From: Streptomyces sp. TLI_235
GTDB lineage: Bacteria > Actinomycetota > Actinomycetes > Streptomycetales > Streptomycetaceae
NCBI GenBank assembly: GCA_002300355.1
Contig: NSGV01000006.1
Coordinates: 33,096 to 97,095, forward strand
DNA: 64,000 nt
Direction of reading: 5' to 3'
Shown: one piece after another, positions 52,075 through 62,474 of the stretch
How positions within the stretch are numbered: the first letter of the stretch is position 1
How the letters are laid out: each line of letters opens with the position of its first letter
Translations under genes and position numbers: made by a program
Notes under the pieces: model-generated
Seen by the model: the letters and a program-made list of their open reading frames with translations, nothing else
The model's database searches: none
Told to the model about the DNA's origin: nothing

Positions 52075-52094
52075 TTCCCCGGAAAACCGGGGAA
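52075..52094. promoter_or_regulatory. perfect hairpin TTCCCCGG-AAAA-CCGGGGAA
   Basis: An 8-bp perfect stem 56 bp upstream of the minus-strand gene at 52019. It may be an operator, attenuator or terminator. The rest of 52095-52406 holds no supported gene. Confidence 0.5.
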
Positions 52095-52406
52095 GCCCCT
52101 TTGGAAGCGTGACCCTAGCAAGCATGCCCGACCACCGCGCAGACCCAGAACCCGAATTTGAACCGCCAGGCCCATCAGGTATCCACCCGAAACGGGCGTT
52201 TCCCCAGGTGATTGTTCTGGGCCCGGCACATCCGGCTGTACCATTCACGGGCCCCGCACGCCCACGGCCATGCAGAGTGCGGTGCTGGCAGACGGGCGGG
52301 CCCGCCGCTTACAGGCTGCTGAACCGGTGATCGGGATGCTGCGCGGCGCAATGGCGATGGGCGGGGTGACAGCTGCAGGGGCCCAGCCTTGCGCGAGGGA
52401 GATGTG

Positions 52407-52985
52407 ATGACTGTTCTCGTGGCGGTGGCGGCGGGGGTGCTGCTCGGCTATCTGGCTGGCGGGCGGCTCAGCCACATCGGGGAGACGGACCTCGCACACC
52501 TGTGGCTGCTCGGCGCCGCCGGCGCGGTGAACACGCTCAACGGGTGGATGCCCGCGGCCCGCGACTGGCACTGGCACAGGGGATCCCACTGCTGGTGGTC
52601 TCCTACGAGGTGATCGCGGTGTGGGCGGTACGCAACATCGGTGCGGGTCCGCGGCGGGCGCGTGTGCCGCTCGTGCTGGGGGCGGCGGGGGCGGCGTGCA
52701 ACGCCGCCGTGATCACCTCCAACGGGCTCATGCCCGTCCTACTGCCCCGCAGTGGGCCCAAGCCGCCGCCAGCGGCGGGGCGCTGGACGCCAAACACGCG
52801 GTCATGACCCCCACACCCTGCTCCCGTGGCTGGGCGACGTCTTCCCGCTGTTCGGCGGCCGGGTGATGTTCAGTTTCGGCGACGTCCTGCTCGCCATCGG
52901 CTTCGCCGAACTGATCACCGTACTCATGACCGGCGACCGGCACAGGTGGTCCGCGGCCGGCGTCCCGCGCACCGTGCGGCCGTGA
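52407..52985 (+). pseudogene. DUF5317-like membrane protein, three frameshifts
   Basis: Frame pieces in order: MTVLVAVAAGVLLGYLAGGR, then GIPLLVVSYEVIAVWAVRNI and ITSNGLMPV, then WAQAAASGGALDAKHAVMTP, then LLPWLGDVFPLFGGRVMFSF and GDVLLAIGFAELITVLM. This is the layout of DUF5317 membrane proteins (DAKH, LPWLGDVFPL). Breaks lie near 52565, 52745 and 52806. The last is cured by one extra C in a C run. About 190 residues if intact; function unknown. Confidence 0.7.
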
Positions 52986-53603
52986 ACCCACGCACGTCGT
53001 ACCGCTCGAGAGTCCTCACCCTCCGACCGGGCGCAGGCCGGGCCCGCGCCCGCGGGCGGGGTGAGCGTCTCCGCAGCAGTGGCTCAACGCTCCTGGCACC
53101 TCCCCGGGGACGGAAGCGGGTGGAAGGTGATCACGCGGAGCACGCCGAGGCCCGCGACAGCGTGCGGCATAGCCCTCGCGCCGGAGCAGAGCGTCCGGCT
53201 GTAATCGCCGACCACGAGGGCGGCAGACTGTGGCAGATCCTCCCCCAGGCCGCGTACAGCCGGCCGGCGGAGAAGGCCTCGGCCCGCTGCGCCGCACCCG
53301 CGGGCGGCCAGTTCGGACCTCCCATAAAGCCTGTCCCCCTGCGGCCGAGGTGGTGAACCCCGGGCGGGCGCAATACGTGTTCCCGAGTAGGGCTCCCCAG
53401 ATGGAAAGCGGGCGTGGTGGCCACATCACACGGACGCACCGGGACTGCTGACACGGTGAGCCATCCCGACCATCGCCCCCAACCCCTCTCCCCAAATCTC
53501 ATCAGAAGGCCGACATGCCATCCCCTCCCACCAGTACACGATCTCCCCGGCAGTCGGCACACCGAGTAGCCGGACCGGGCATCCACTGCCGCGGCAGCAT
53601 TGG
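52986..53603. other. about 620 bp without a supported gene
   Basis: I find no frame with both a ribosome-binding site and natural composition on either strand. The right end must hold the WhiB promoter. No repeats of note. Confidence 0.4.
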
Positions 53604-54068
53604 GTGCCCTCGGCGGCGTGCCGCACCGCTGACCCCCAGATGTTCTTTTCCTCCGACCAGGAACACAAGTCCCAGAGCGAGGAGGCCGCGAAGAGGATCT
53701 GCCGGGCCTGTCCGGTCCGCGAACCCTGTCTCACGGACGCCATCCGCAACCAGGAGCCCGTTGGCATCTGGGGCGGGCTCACAACCGCTGAACGCAGCCG
53801 GATGCTCAACCAGGCACACCAGCTGAACACTCTGGGCGGGACGGAGGCCGCGGCCTTGCTCGCAGGGCGAAAGATTCATATACCGGCCGCAAGCCGACCA
53901 GCCGTGGTCATCAGGCTGTTGGCCTGGGGCTGGGACGAGGTACGTATCGCCGATACCCTCCACGTCTCTCCCGCCGCCGTCCTGGCAGCCCGACAGGCCG
54001 CGGAGGCGGTCGCCCCCTACCGACACTTGCCAGAGGCAGACCGCGGGCGTCCTGGCGCGCGGCAATGA
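53604..54068 (+). CDS. WhiB-like iron-sulfur transcription factor
   Basis: A 154-residue protein from GTG 53604. Four cysteines for a [4Fe-4S] cluster are C6, C33, C36 and C42 (AACRTADP, CRACPVREPC), followed by the GIWGG turn at 54-58. The C-terminal extension (LLAWGWDEVRIADTLHVSPA) looks like a helix-turn-helix. WhiB proteins bind sigma factor and regulate development or redox responses. The N-terminus is short, so the true start may be upstream past a frameshift. Confidence 0.85.
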   Translation: MPSAACRTADPQMFFSSDQEHKSQSEEAAKRICRACPVREPCLTDAIRNQEPVGIWGGLTTAERSRMLNQAHQLNTLGGTEAAALLAGRKIHIPAASRPAVVIRLLAWGWDEVRIADTLHVSPAAVLAARQAAEAVAPYRHLPEADRGRPGARQ

Positions 54069-54455
54069 TGCTGCGACTGGCGTCCCCGTGCATCGCGGCC
54101 AGCTGGAAGGGCCGCGTCACGGGTGGCGGCATGCGGTCGGGGTAGGACCATGTCTGCCCTTGAAAGGGCTCGGACGTTTGCTCGAGCTCTCGGGACGGTC
54201 GCAGTGGCCGGCTCGGTCGGGCTCCTCGCCGAGAGACCTGGCTGGGCCGGGACTGCGGAGCTGAGACAGCGAACGAATCTTCAATACCAGACAGCTCGGG
54301 GCCGGACCGGATCACGGTCGGAAGCATGAAACTTCCTTCTGGCCAAGGACGATGAGGACGGCCCTGGTTCCCGCTGTACAAGAGCTCCGCCGAGTCGGGG
54401 CGGACTCCCGCATAGACCGGAAACACACGAAAGGCGGATCACCCGAGGAGAAGCG
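54069..54455. other. gap before the IS630-interrupted gene
   Basis: A 59-codon frame from ATG 54150 (MSALERARTFARALGTVAVA) is the only weak candidate and lacks a convincing ribosome-binding site. Otherwise nothing is seen. Confidence 0.3.
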
Positions 54456-54725
54456 ATGAACCACTCTGCCCTCCGTGGACATCCCGTCCGCCTTCACAAT
54501 CGAACCGAGCAACGCCAAGGTGTCGGAGCCCAACTGGAGCTGATGGCCGAGGAGGTTCGGCACATAACCCTGGCCCTACAGGCCATGGCACTGCGTACCG
54601 CGCCGGCTCTGCACGTGCGCCTCTCCGTGCTGGCACCAGTGGACCGTCTGGATGACACCGAGCAGGATCGGGCGCCTCCCGTACGATCCGCCAAGTCGGT
54701 TACTGACTTCGGCGTGTTGAGGTAA
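54456..54725 (+). CDS. small hypothetical gene with its 3' end replaced by IS630
   Basis: ATG 54456 follows GAGGAGAAG. The product (LMAEEVRHITLALQAMALRT, LHVRLSVLAPVDRLDDTEQD) is natural up to about residue 81. The last 8 residues (VTDFGVLR) are read from the IS630 left end. If the IS is removed and one TA kept, the frame would end about 19 codons into the right flank. The original protein was therefore about 100 residues. Family unknown. Confidence 0.55.
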   Translation: MNHSALRGHPVRLHNRTEQRQGVGAQLELMAEEVRHITLALQAMALRTAPALHVRLSVLAPVDRLDDTEQDRAPPVRSAKSVTDFGVLR

Positions 54726-55868
54726 CGGGTTTGCCGTTCGGCTGACGGGTGGCCAGTGGAGGCAGTAGACCGTTCATCATGCGGTATCCGGATGGTGGCG
54801 GGCTGACGGCGAAGGCACGTCGGCGCCGCGAGATGGTGCGGCTGGAGGCCGCCGAGCTGTTCGCCGAGGGAATCCGGCCGCCGGAGGTCGCCCGCAGGCT
54901 GCGGGTGAGCCGGAAGTCGGCGTGGCAATGGCAGCAGGCGTGGCAGGAGGACGGGTCGGGGGCGCTGGCCTCGCGCGGGCCGGGCGGGCAGCGGTGCAAG
55001 CTGTCGCCTCGCTGCCAGGAGAAACTCGCCGAGTATCTGGACCAGGGTCCTGCCGCGCACGGCTGGGACCAGGACCAGGTGTGGACCGGGCGCGGGTGGC
55101 CACGCTGATCGGCCGGAAGTTCCACGTCTCCTACAGCGTCTCCGGGGCCACGAGGCTGATGCGCCGGCTCGGTTTCACCCCGCAGGTCCCGGCCCGGCGG
55201 GTGGCCGAGCGTGATGAGCAGGCCGTCACAGCGTGGAGGGAGGCGACCTGGGCGGAGGTAAAAGAGCCCGGGCGGACTGCGGCGGCTTCATCTGCTTCGA
55301 GGACGAGGCCGGCTTCACGCGCAGACCGCCCAAAGGACGCACCTGGGGACGGCGCGGTACCACCCCGGTCGTGACGGTCTCCGGTCGCCGCTCGGGCAGG
55401 ATCTCCGTCGCCGGGCTGATCGCGATGCGGCCGGGTTCCAGGACCCGGATGTGCCACCGCATCCGGCGGCACACCGGCCGCAAGGGCGAGCGCCGCAGTT
55501 TGTCCGAGCGCGACTACATCGCCTGATCGACGGCCTCCACCACCTGGTCAAGGCACCGATCGTGCTCGCGTGGGACCGGTTGAACACCCATGTCTCCCAC
55601 GCTGCGCGAGTTGGTGGCCGCCCGCGACTGGCTGACCGTTTACATCCTGCCTGCCTATGCGCCCGACCTGAACCCCGTCGAGTGGCTCTGGGCGCACGTC
55701 AAGCGCAGCCTCGCCAATCTCGCCTCGGTCGCCCTTGACGAGCTCGAGGCAGTCGTCCGTAACCGCCTCAAGCGACTGCAGTACCGCTCCTCGATCCTCG
55801 ACGGCTTCATCGCCGGAACCGGGCTCGCCTCGACCCATAGTCGTTACCTCAATACGCCGAAGTCAGTA
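54701..55868. mobile_element. IS630-family element with TA target duplication
   Basis: Inverted ends CTGACTTCGGCGTGTTGAGG (from 54703) and CCTCAATACGCCGAAGTCAG (to 55866) match with one difference over about 25 bp. TA stands on both sides (54701-54702, 55867-55868), as for IS630/Tc1-type insertions. It carries one transposase gene in several frames. Confidence 0.88.
54779..55840 (+). pseudogene. IS630-family transposase, frameshifted
   Basis: From ATG 54779: the HTH EGIRPPEVARRLRVSRKSAW; then RVATLIGRKFHVSYSVSGAT; then GGFICFEDEAGFTRRPPKGR (catalytic Asp); then VKAPIVLAWDRLNTHVSH (second Asp); then PAYAPDLNPVEWLWAHVKRS (catalytic Glu). Breaks lie near 55092, 55273, 55524 and 55600. The first three are each cured by adding one G or C in a short run. 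As read the transposase is inactive. Confidence 0.85.
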
Positions 55869-56282
55869 CCACAGGAATGGAGCCGCGCACCGACCAGCCG
55901 TGTTGGCCGCACCGATCGTCGTAGCCGCTGGAACAGGATGCGCAGAGTCCGTGGCTGATGCCATCGACCGATCCATCGACGACCGGGCGGTCTACGGCTG
56001 GCTGGCCAGACACCAGGTCGAGGAGGGCAGGCTGAAATCGACCTGGATCTTCCGACACTCAGGCAGCATGAAGGCCGGCACAGCAGGCGGCACCAGATAC
56101 GCAGCCCGGCTGGTGGCAAGATGTTCTGGTCGTGTGGGGAGCGGCGTCCCGAGGCGTCCGGATGGCGTCGTGCTGTTGAATACCTGCTGCCGGGCTGATG
56201 TCGGGGTGGTGCTCGGGCGTGCGAACCCCCGCTGGTGATCTGTAGCCGTTGCCCTCGAGTGTGGATCCTGTCGGGGCGATGG
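55869..56282. other. 414-bp right flank of IS630, possible gene remnant
   Basis: On the plus strand an open frame with natural composition (VLAAPIVVAAGTGCAESVAD, YGWLARHQVEEGRLKSTWIF) runs from about 55890 to 56060 without a start. It may be part of a disrupted gene. No other feature seen. Confidence 0.3.
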
Positions 56283-57216
56283 TCACGCCAGCAGCCGTTC
56301 CTGCCAGTACGTGAATTGCCGTACCGCGTCTCCCTGGATGCGCCATGGCCACTCGGTGACGGTAGGACCGAGGTGAGGAAGGCTGCAGTGGCCTCGTCGA
56401 AGCGTCTCGCCTGCACCAGGGCGTATGCGAGCAGGTTGAGGTCTGCCGGGGCGGCGGCGTGCGCAAGGAATCCCGGTCGGATCCACTGTGTGGCTGCTTC
56501 GTCAAGCGCTTGCTGCGCGACGCGAGCCGTCCAGTACTGCTCGATGCCGGGTGTGCCCTCTGTCTGCCGGGTCAGCAGGCCGTGGTAGCTGTCCGTCAGT
56601 GCGGCCAAGTGGAGTCCGGCGGATGCCACGCCGGGCGGCATCGTGGCACGTACCTCGTCGCGAAGTCCAGGGCTCTGGCGGCCGAACCGCATTCGTCCGG
56701 GGACAGATAGCGCAGCATCTGCCGGTGTGCCTCGCGGTGCCAGGGGTCACGCGCGGTGGCTTCCCTCCATACTTCGAACACTTCGTGGGCCGGGCGGTGC
56801 AGCCTGCGCAGCGTGGCGAGCAGCGCGACTTGTGGGCTCGGGTGGTCGGGCAGGAGCCGCGCACTGTGGCGGCACAGCGACTCCACATCGGCCAGTTCTA
56901 TGTAGTGTTCGGCCGTGCCGCCCGCCAGGCAGCTCAGCGCATAGAGCATGAGGGCGTACGGGTCGTCCGGGCGGCGGCTGTACCAGCCGTGGGCAATGCC
57001 GTGGATCCCGCTGTGTGCCAGCACACGCATGCGGTGTGTGCACCGGTCCCAGTCCCGCCCTGTCTCGTGGAGAAGACGTTCGACCGCGGCGAGGACGAAG
57101 TCCTGCTCCGGGGCACGGCCGGCGACCGCGGCTCGGGACAGCATCCGGCCAAGCTCGGGGTCCGCGAGTTCGTCCACGAGACGGGGCGTGGGTCTTCCTC
57201 GTCCGAAGAGCCTCAC
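56283..57216 (-). pseudogene. TPR-like hypothetical protein with two frameshifts
   Basis: GTG 57216 overlaps the permease stop. The product reads RGRPTPRLVDELADPELGRM, WYSRRPDDPYALMLYALSCL and WHREAHRQMLRYLSPDECGS. After a break near 56660 it reads GVASAGLHLAALTDSYHGLL and LLAYALVQARRFDEATAAFL. After a break near 56375 it ends VRQFTYWQERLLA at 56283. This is a helical, TPR-like protein of about 310 residues seen in streptomycetes, function unknown. The coupling suggests a joint role with the permease. Confidence 0.6.
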
Positions 57217-58706
57217 GGTAGGAAGCCGCGCCGAGACCCAGTTGTCGGGAGGCGGTGCTCGTCCGCCGTCCGTCCCCGGCCGGACTCAGGGACAAGGGCG
57301 GCCGAAGCCGTGGTCGACCAGGCCAGGTTCGCGTAGATCTCGGGGCGCCGACGCCTCAGCCACAGTCCGAAGCCGGTGCCGCCGACGACCGCCAGACAGA
57401 GCACGACGGGGAGCGCGTAGACGACAGGGTCGCTCGTGCCGCTGAAGCTGCCGTAGTTGACGACGGACAGTACGGTGACGGTGAGCAGGCCCACCGCCCC
57501 GACAGCGGGGCGACGCGGGTGCGCCACAGTCCGGGCTCCGGGTTCCGGTGGAAGTAGACCACGATCGCCACTGCGGCGATGGCTTGGACGACGAGGATGC
57601 CGAGAGTGCTCAGGCCCACCATCGACGTGGCCAGGTTGAGGTAGGGGTCGAGTCCCGCAGCCGCGAACGCCGCGATCACCAGGGTGGTGACGGCGGTCTG
57701 CGCGAGGCTGGCGTTGGCCGGCGAGAAGCGGCGCGAGTCGAAACGACCGAGCACGGCCGGCAGCAGCCTCTCCCGGCCCAGAGCAAAGGTGTAGCGGCTG
57801 GCGGCATTGTGCATGGCCAGGATCGACGCCAGGAGCGCCACGCACATCAGGACGGCCATCGCCTGACTCAGCGACTTCGACGCGTAGGTGTCCACGAGTC
57901 CGAACATCAGGTTGCCCAACTCGGTACGTGCACGCGTCTGGGCCTGATCGGCGCCGATCGCACCGATCGTGATCCAGCTGGTGGCGACGAAGACCAGGCC
58001 GATCGCACCCACGGCGAGGTAGGCAGCACGCGGGATGCTCCGGGTCGGATCCGTCGCTTCCTCGCCGTACAGCACCGCGGACTCGTAGCCGGCGAAGCCG
58101 CTGAAGGCGATCATCAGACCGATGCCAACGCTGCCAGCGGTGATGGTCTCCGGGGCGAACGAGACGATCGGGAAGGCGGCCGTGCGAGGTGCGCAACGAC
58201 AGCAAGGTCGTAAACCACCACCATAGCAACCTGGGCAACCAGGAGAATGGTGAGGACCTTGGCGGAGAGTCCCACCGAGTGGTAGCCGAGAAGGCCGACC
58301 ACGGCAACACCGCCACGGCCAGCAACATCCAGGAGACATGCCATCCGAACTTCGAGAGAACCAGGCTTGTGAAGTATCCGAACGCCCCTGCAAGGCCAAT
58401 CAGCATGGCCGTGTAGGAGCACAGTGCCAGCATGGCCGTGCCCACACCTGCCGGGCGGCCCAGTCCCAGTCCCACGTACATGTAGAACCCGCCGGTGGTG
58501 ACCACCCGCCTGCACAGCGCCGCATACCCCACGCAGAAACAGAGCTGCACGACCGCGGCAACCAGAAAGGTCGTTGGCACGCCGGAGCCGTTGCCGAGAG
58601 CGAGCGCGAGAGGCAGGCTTCCCACCACGACGCCCAGAGGTCCGCCGCTGACACGGCCAGCACCATCACCCGCCCCGCGACAGCTGTTGTCCACGCGACC
58701 TGCCAT
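57213..58706 (-). pseudogene. APC-family amino-acid permease, three frameshifts
   Basis: Frame pieces make one transporter: GVVVGSLPLALALGNGSGVP and GGFYMYVGLGLGRPAGVGTA; then SAKVLTILLVAQVAMVVVYD; then IGLMIAFSGFAGYESAVLYG and EEATDPTRSIPRAAYLAVGA (the APC consensus motif). LLASILAMHNAASRYTFALG follows, and after the last break VGLLTVTVLSVVNYGSFSGT. It would have about 12 membrane helices and import an amino acid or amine. Breaks lie near 58285, 58195 and 57520. The last is cured by one extra G. Confidence 0.8.
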
Positions 58707-59025
58707 CGTGACTGTTCATCACCTGCGTCCGGCGCACGTCATCGGCCGAGATCCTATTCATCTGTTGTCCTTGCACGCGCACAGTCCATCGGCTCACCCA
58801 ACACAGCGGAAAGGTGCCACGGGCCCAATCTCTCGGGCCCTGGGCACCAGCTCCCGGCTCCTCACAGGCGCGGCGGCCGTACAGGTGCGATGCAGCCCGA
58901 TTCAGACACAGAATCAATCTCTGGATGACCGATTTTGATCACAGGTCAAACGCGCACCCGGCTGCCGGATCCGCCCTCCACCACCTGCAACCGTCTGAGG
59001 CGGCTGTCAGCGGACACGGCAAACT
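58707..59025. other. 319-bp gap between permease and ISL3
   Basis: Contains the upstream region of the permease gene. I see no gene, repeat or hairpin worth noting. Confidence 0.4.
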
Positions 59026-60682
59026 GGCTCTGGCGTGAGTTCCGTGAAAGCCGCCCGTAGATCTTGAAAGTTGTCGATCATGATGGGTGTCTGTCGCTGA
59101 TCTTCTGGCCGTCTTGTTCCCCCAGTTCGCGCTGCTGAGCGTGGACTTGATCAGGCCGGTCGGCCGGTCCGTACGGGTGCACGCCCGGGGGCGGACGCCG
59201 GGCGCGGAGTGTCCGAGCTGCGGTAGTTGGTCGGGACGTGTCCACAGTGGGTACGAGCGGCGAGTGAGCGACTCGGCGGTCTCCGGTCAGGAGCTGGTGC
59301 TGCACCTGCGGGTCCGCCGGTTCTTCTGCGACGCCGATACTGCGGGCGGCGGACCTTCGCGGAGCAGATCCCGGCCTGACGTTCCGTTACGGGCGGTGCA
59401 CAGTGCCGCTGCGGAAGGTTCGCGAGGCCGTCGCCCTCGCCCTCGGCGGCCGGGCCGGAGCCCGCCTGGCCGGACACCTGTCAGCCGGGATCGGCCGGGA
59501 TGCCTTGATACGCCTGATCCGCGCACTGCCAGACCCGGCCACCGAGCGGGTCCGCGTGCTCGGCGTCGATGACTTCGCCCTGCGAAAGGGCCACCACTAC
59601 GGCACCGTCCTGATCGACATCGAGAGCCGCCGTCCCATCGAGGTCCTGCCCGAGCGGTCTGCCGACGCCCTGGCCACTGGCTCACCGAGCATCCCGGTGT
59701 CGAGGTGATCTGCCGTGACCGCGCCGCCTACTACGCGAGGGCGCGACCCGTGGTGCGGCACCGCGACGCAGGTCGCGGACAGGTACCACCTCTGGGCGAA
59801 CCTCGGCGATGCGACTGAGCGGCTGGTCGCCCGCCTGCGCTCGCAGTGGGTCCCTCCGTGCCGGACAAGGAGAAGGTGGCACTGCCGAAGGATCGAGGGA
59901 CCGGCGCACCCGTGTGCGCCATGCCGCCGTCCATGCGCTGATGGACAGGGGCATGGGGCACAGCCAGATCGTCGCCGAGCTGCATCTGGACCCGAAGACG
60001 GTGCGCAAGTTCATGAGGGCCGCCACTGCGGACGAGCTGATCGGCACGGGGCCCTTGGGCGGCCGGCAGACCAGCTTGGAGGGCCACGCCGCTTACCTGA
60101 TCGCCCGCTTCAACGAGGGTTGCCACAGCGCACTACGGCTCCACCGTGACTCTCCGAACGCGGCCTGACCGTCAGCGAGCGGACCGTCCCGCCGGTTCGT
60201 GCACCGGCTGCGTGAGAACACCAAGCCGACCGCCCGACCGCCGGTCCCCAAGGTCCGCGAGGTGACCGGGCTGATCCTCACCCCCCCGACCACCGATCCG
60301 AAAGCCAACAAGTCCTCCTGAAGGAGCTACGCATTCGTTGCAGTGAGCTGGCCGACGCGTGCGACCTCGTCGCCCGGTTCGCCTCGATCCTCGTGAACCG
60401 GCGAGGCCAGGAGGAACTCGAACAGTGGACCGCGGACGCTGCGGCGAGCGCCCTGCCCGAGCTGCGAGGCTTCGCTACCGGCTTGCGCAAGGACTGGGAC
60501 GCTGTCATGGCCGGCCTCACGCTCCGCTGGAACTCCGGCCCCGTCGAGGGTCACGTCAACCGGATCAAGATGCTCAAGAGGCAGATGTTCGGACGCGCCA
60601 AGCTCGACCTTCTCCGCAAGCGCGTACTCCTCGCGTCCTGAAGATCACCACGGGCGGCTTTCACGGAAGTCACGCCAGAGCC
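59026..60682. mobile_element. ISL3-family element, first copy
   Basis: Ends GGCTCTGGCGTGAGTTCCGT (from 59026) and the inverse of GGCTCTGGCGTGACTTCCGT (to 60682) form inverted repeats of about 33 bp that begin GGCTCT, as ISL3 elements do. No 8-bp direct repeat flanks it. A second, oppositely oriented copy begins at 63811. Confidence 0.85.
59087..60641 (+). pseudogene. ISL3-family transposase, multiply frameshifted
   Basis: Pieces in order: GAECPSCGSWSGRVHSGYER (N-terminal zinc finger), AVSGQELVLHLRVRRFFC, then VREAVALALGGRAGARLAGH and VRVLGVDDFALRKGHHYGTV (catalytic Asp). Next come VICRDRAAYYA (Asp), VADRYHLWANLGDA, and finally GLTLRWNSGPVEGHVNRIKM (Glu). At least four frame changes occur. 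The C-terminal exon is identical to the start of the second copy at the window end, so the copies are recent. Confidence 0.8.
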
Positions 60683-60750
60683 CTCAAGATCCTTGTAGAC
60701 GGTCAGGACGGGTCCCTCTCCGCGGACAGCTGATCTCCCTGTCCTTGGGG
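60683..60750 (-). repeat. inverted repeat at left edge of the IS21-like block
   Basis: Read on the minus strand, this stretch (CAGGGAGATCAGCTGTCCGC, later CTACAAGGATCTTGAG) aligns with 63751-63810 on the plus strand (CAGGGAGATCAGGTGTCCGC, CTACGAGGATCTCGGC). Each copy abuts the outer tip of an ISL3 element. The repeat is imperfect, about 60-66 bp, and may be the end of the enclosed IS21-like element. Confidence 0.65.
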
Positions 60751-60833
60751 CCGTTCGTGTCGGTTCCGAACTGGTGATCCCCCGGGGGTTTGCTCGGTGC
60801 TGCCGACATCGAGTCAGTCCCCTCCGAGGGATC

Positions 60834-62130
60834 GTGAAGAAGTCTGACAGGGTGATCATGGAAATCTTCGAGGCGCTCGACGCCACCGGATGTGCGCATT
60901 CGGCGGCGCAACTGGCGGGGTGGATCCAAAAACCGTTCGGCGGTACGCGCGGATGAGAGACAGCGGTCAACCGGTTGACCAGCCGATCCGGCGACCGAGA
61001 CTGATCGACCCGTTCCTGCCCAAGGTCGAGGAGTGGGTGGAGCGTTCGCAGGGCCGGGTGTGGGCCGACAAGCTGCACGAGCGCCTGGTGATCCTGGGGT
61101 TCACCGGCGACGAGCGCACGACTCGGCGGGCGGTCGCCGCGGCGAAGGAGCGCTGGAACGCCGGCCACCGCCGCACCTACCGGCCGTGGATCACCGAGCC
61201 CGGACTGTGGCTCCAGTTCGACTGGGGGTTCGGCCCGAAGGTCCCGGGACCGGGCGGCGGTCAGCGCCAGACGCTGCTGTTCTGCGCGTGGCTGGCCTGG
61301 TCCCGGTTCCGGGTGGTGATCCCGGTCTGGGACCGGACGTTGCCGACGCTGATCTCGTGCATCGACGCCACGCTGCGGGCGATCGGCGGGGCGCCGACCT
61401 ACGCGCTCACGGACAACGAGAAGACCGTCACGATCGACCGGGTCGCCGGAATCCCGGTTCGCCATCCCCAAGTCGTCGCGGCCGGCGGCACTACGGGATG
61501 CAGGTCCACACCTGCGTGCCGTTCGACCCCGAGTCGAAGGGCGGGTCGGAGGCCACGGTCCGCATTGCCAAGGCCGACCTGGTGCCCACCAGTGCGAACC
61601 TTCGGCCGGACTACGGCTCGTTCGCCGAACTGCGCGGGCCTGCGCGCTGTTCTGCCAGCAGGTCAACACGCGTGTCCACCGCGAGACCGGCCGGACCCCG
61701 GCCTCCGCCCTGGACATCGAGCGCCGTCGGCTGCACCGCTGCCCACCGCCCCGCACACGGTCGCGCTCGGCGAGAGCCGCACGATCAACACCGACCAGAC
61801 GGTGCGCTTCGGCTCGGTGCGCTACTCGACCCCGGCCGGTCTGGTCGGCCAGGAGGCCTGGGTGCGCGTGGACGGTGACGAGCTCGTCGTCGTGGTCGAC
61901 CTGGCCCAGCTCCGCACCGCCGGAGTGGTTGCAGGGCCCGGCCGGCCTGCTGGAGGTGGCCGCCACCACATCGCGCTGCCCGGACGGCCCGTCATCGATC
62001 CCTCCCACTACCCCGGCCATCCGCAGGAGATGGACGGCTCGCCCCGTCTGCCGCCCGAAGCGGTCGCCCGGCGGAGGAGACGTTCCTCGCGCTCGGCCCC
62101 GGCGCGAAGTCCTGGCTGATGGAGGCCGCT
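60834..62130 (+). pseudogene. IS21-like istA (second type), frameshifted
   Basis: GTG 60834 starts an HTH (FEALDATGCAHSAAQLAG); near 60918 a GGGG run shifts the frame to DPKTVRRYARMRD-like sequence. Then LWLQFDWGFGPKVPGPGGG (Asp), PTYALTDNEKTVTIDRVAGI (Asp), and after another break HTCVPFDPESKGGSEATVRI (Glu). VALGESRTINTDQTVRFGSV and VGQEAWVRVDGDELVVVVDL follow. This is an IstA of a subgroup different from the one at 37560. At least three breaks make it inactive as read. Confidence 0.75.
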
Positions 62131-62474
62131 GCGCGGGCACCACGCGGATGCGCGTGAAGATGGCGCCGCCGTCGAACTCGCCGCTCTGTCGGCGCGGGCG
62201 AGGTCGACATCTGCCTGGGACTCGCCGCGACGGCCGGGCGCTTCGCGGACGACGACCTGATGTCGATCGTCCGTCACCGGGCCACCGGCGCCCCGCCTCC
62301 GACCTCGTGGTCTGCGACGAGAACCACTCGGCCCAGCCCGGCACTTCCGCCTGGGCCGACTTCGGCGCACGACCTCCTGACCCCGGGGCGGGTCCGCGCT
62401 CCTGTTCGACCGCGCGGACCCGCCCGGACAATACCGGCCGCCGCCCGGCGGCCCCTCCGGAAAGGACCATTCGT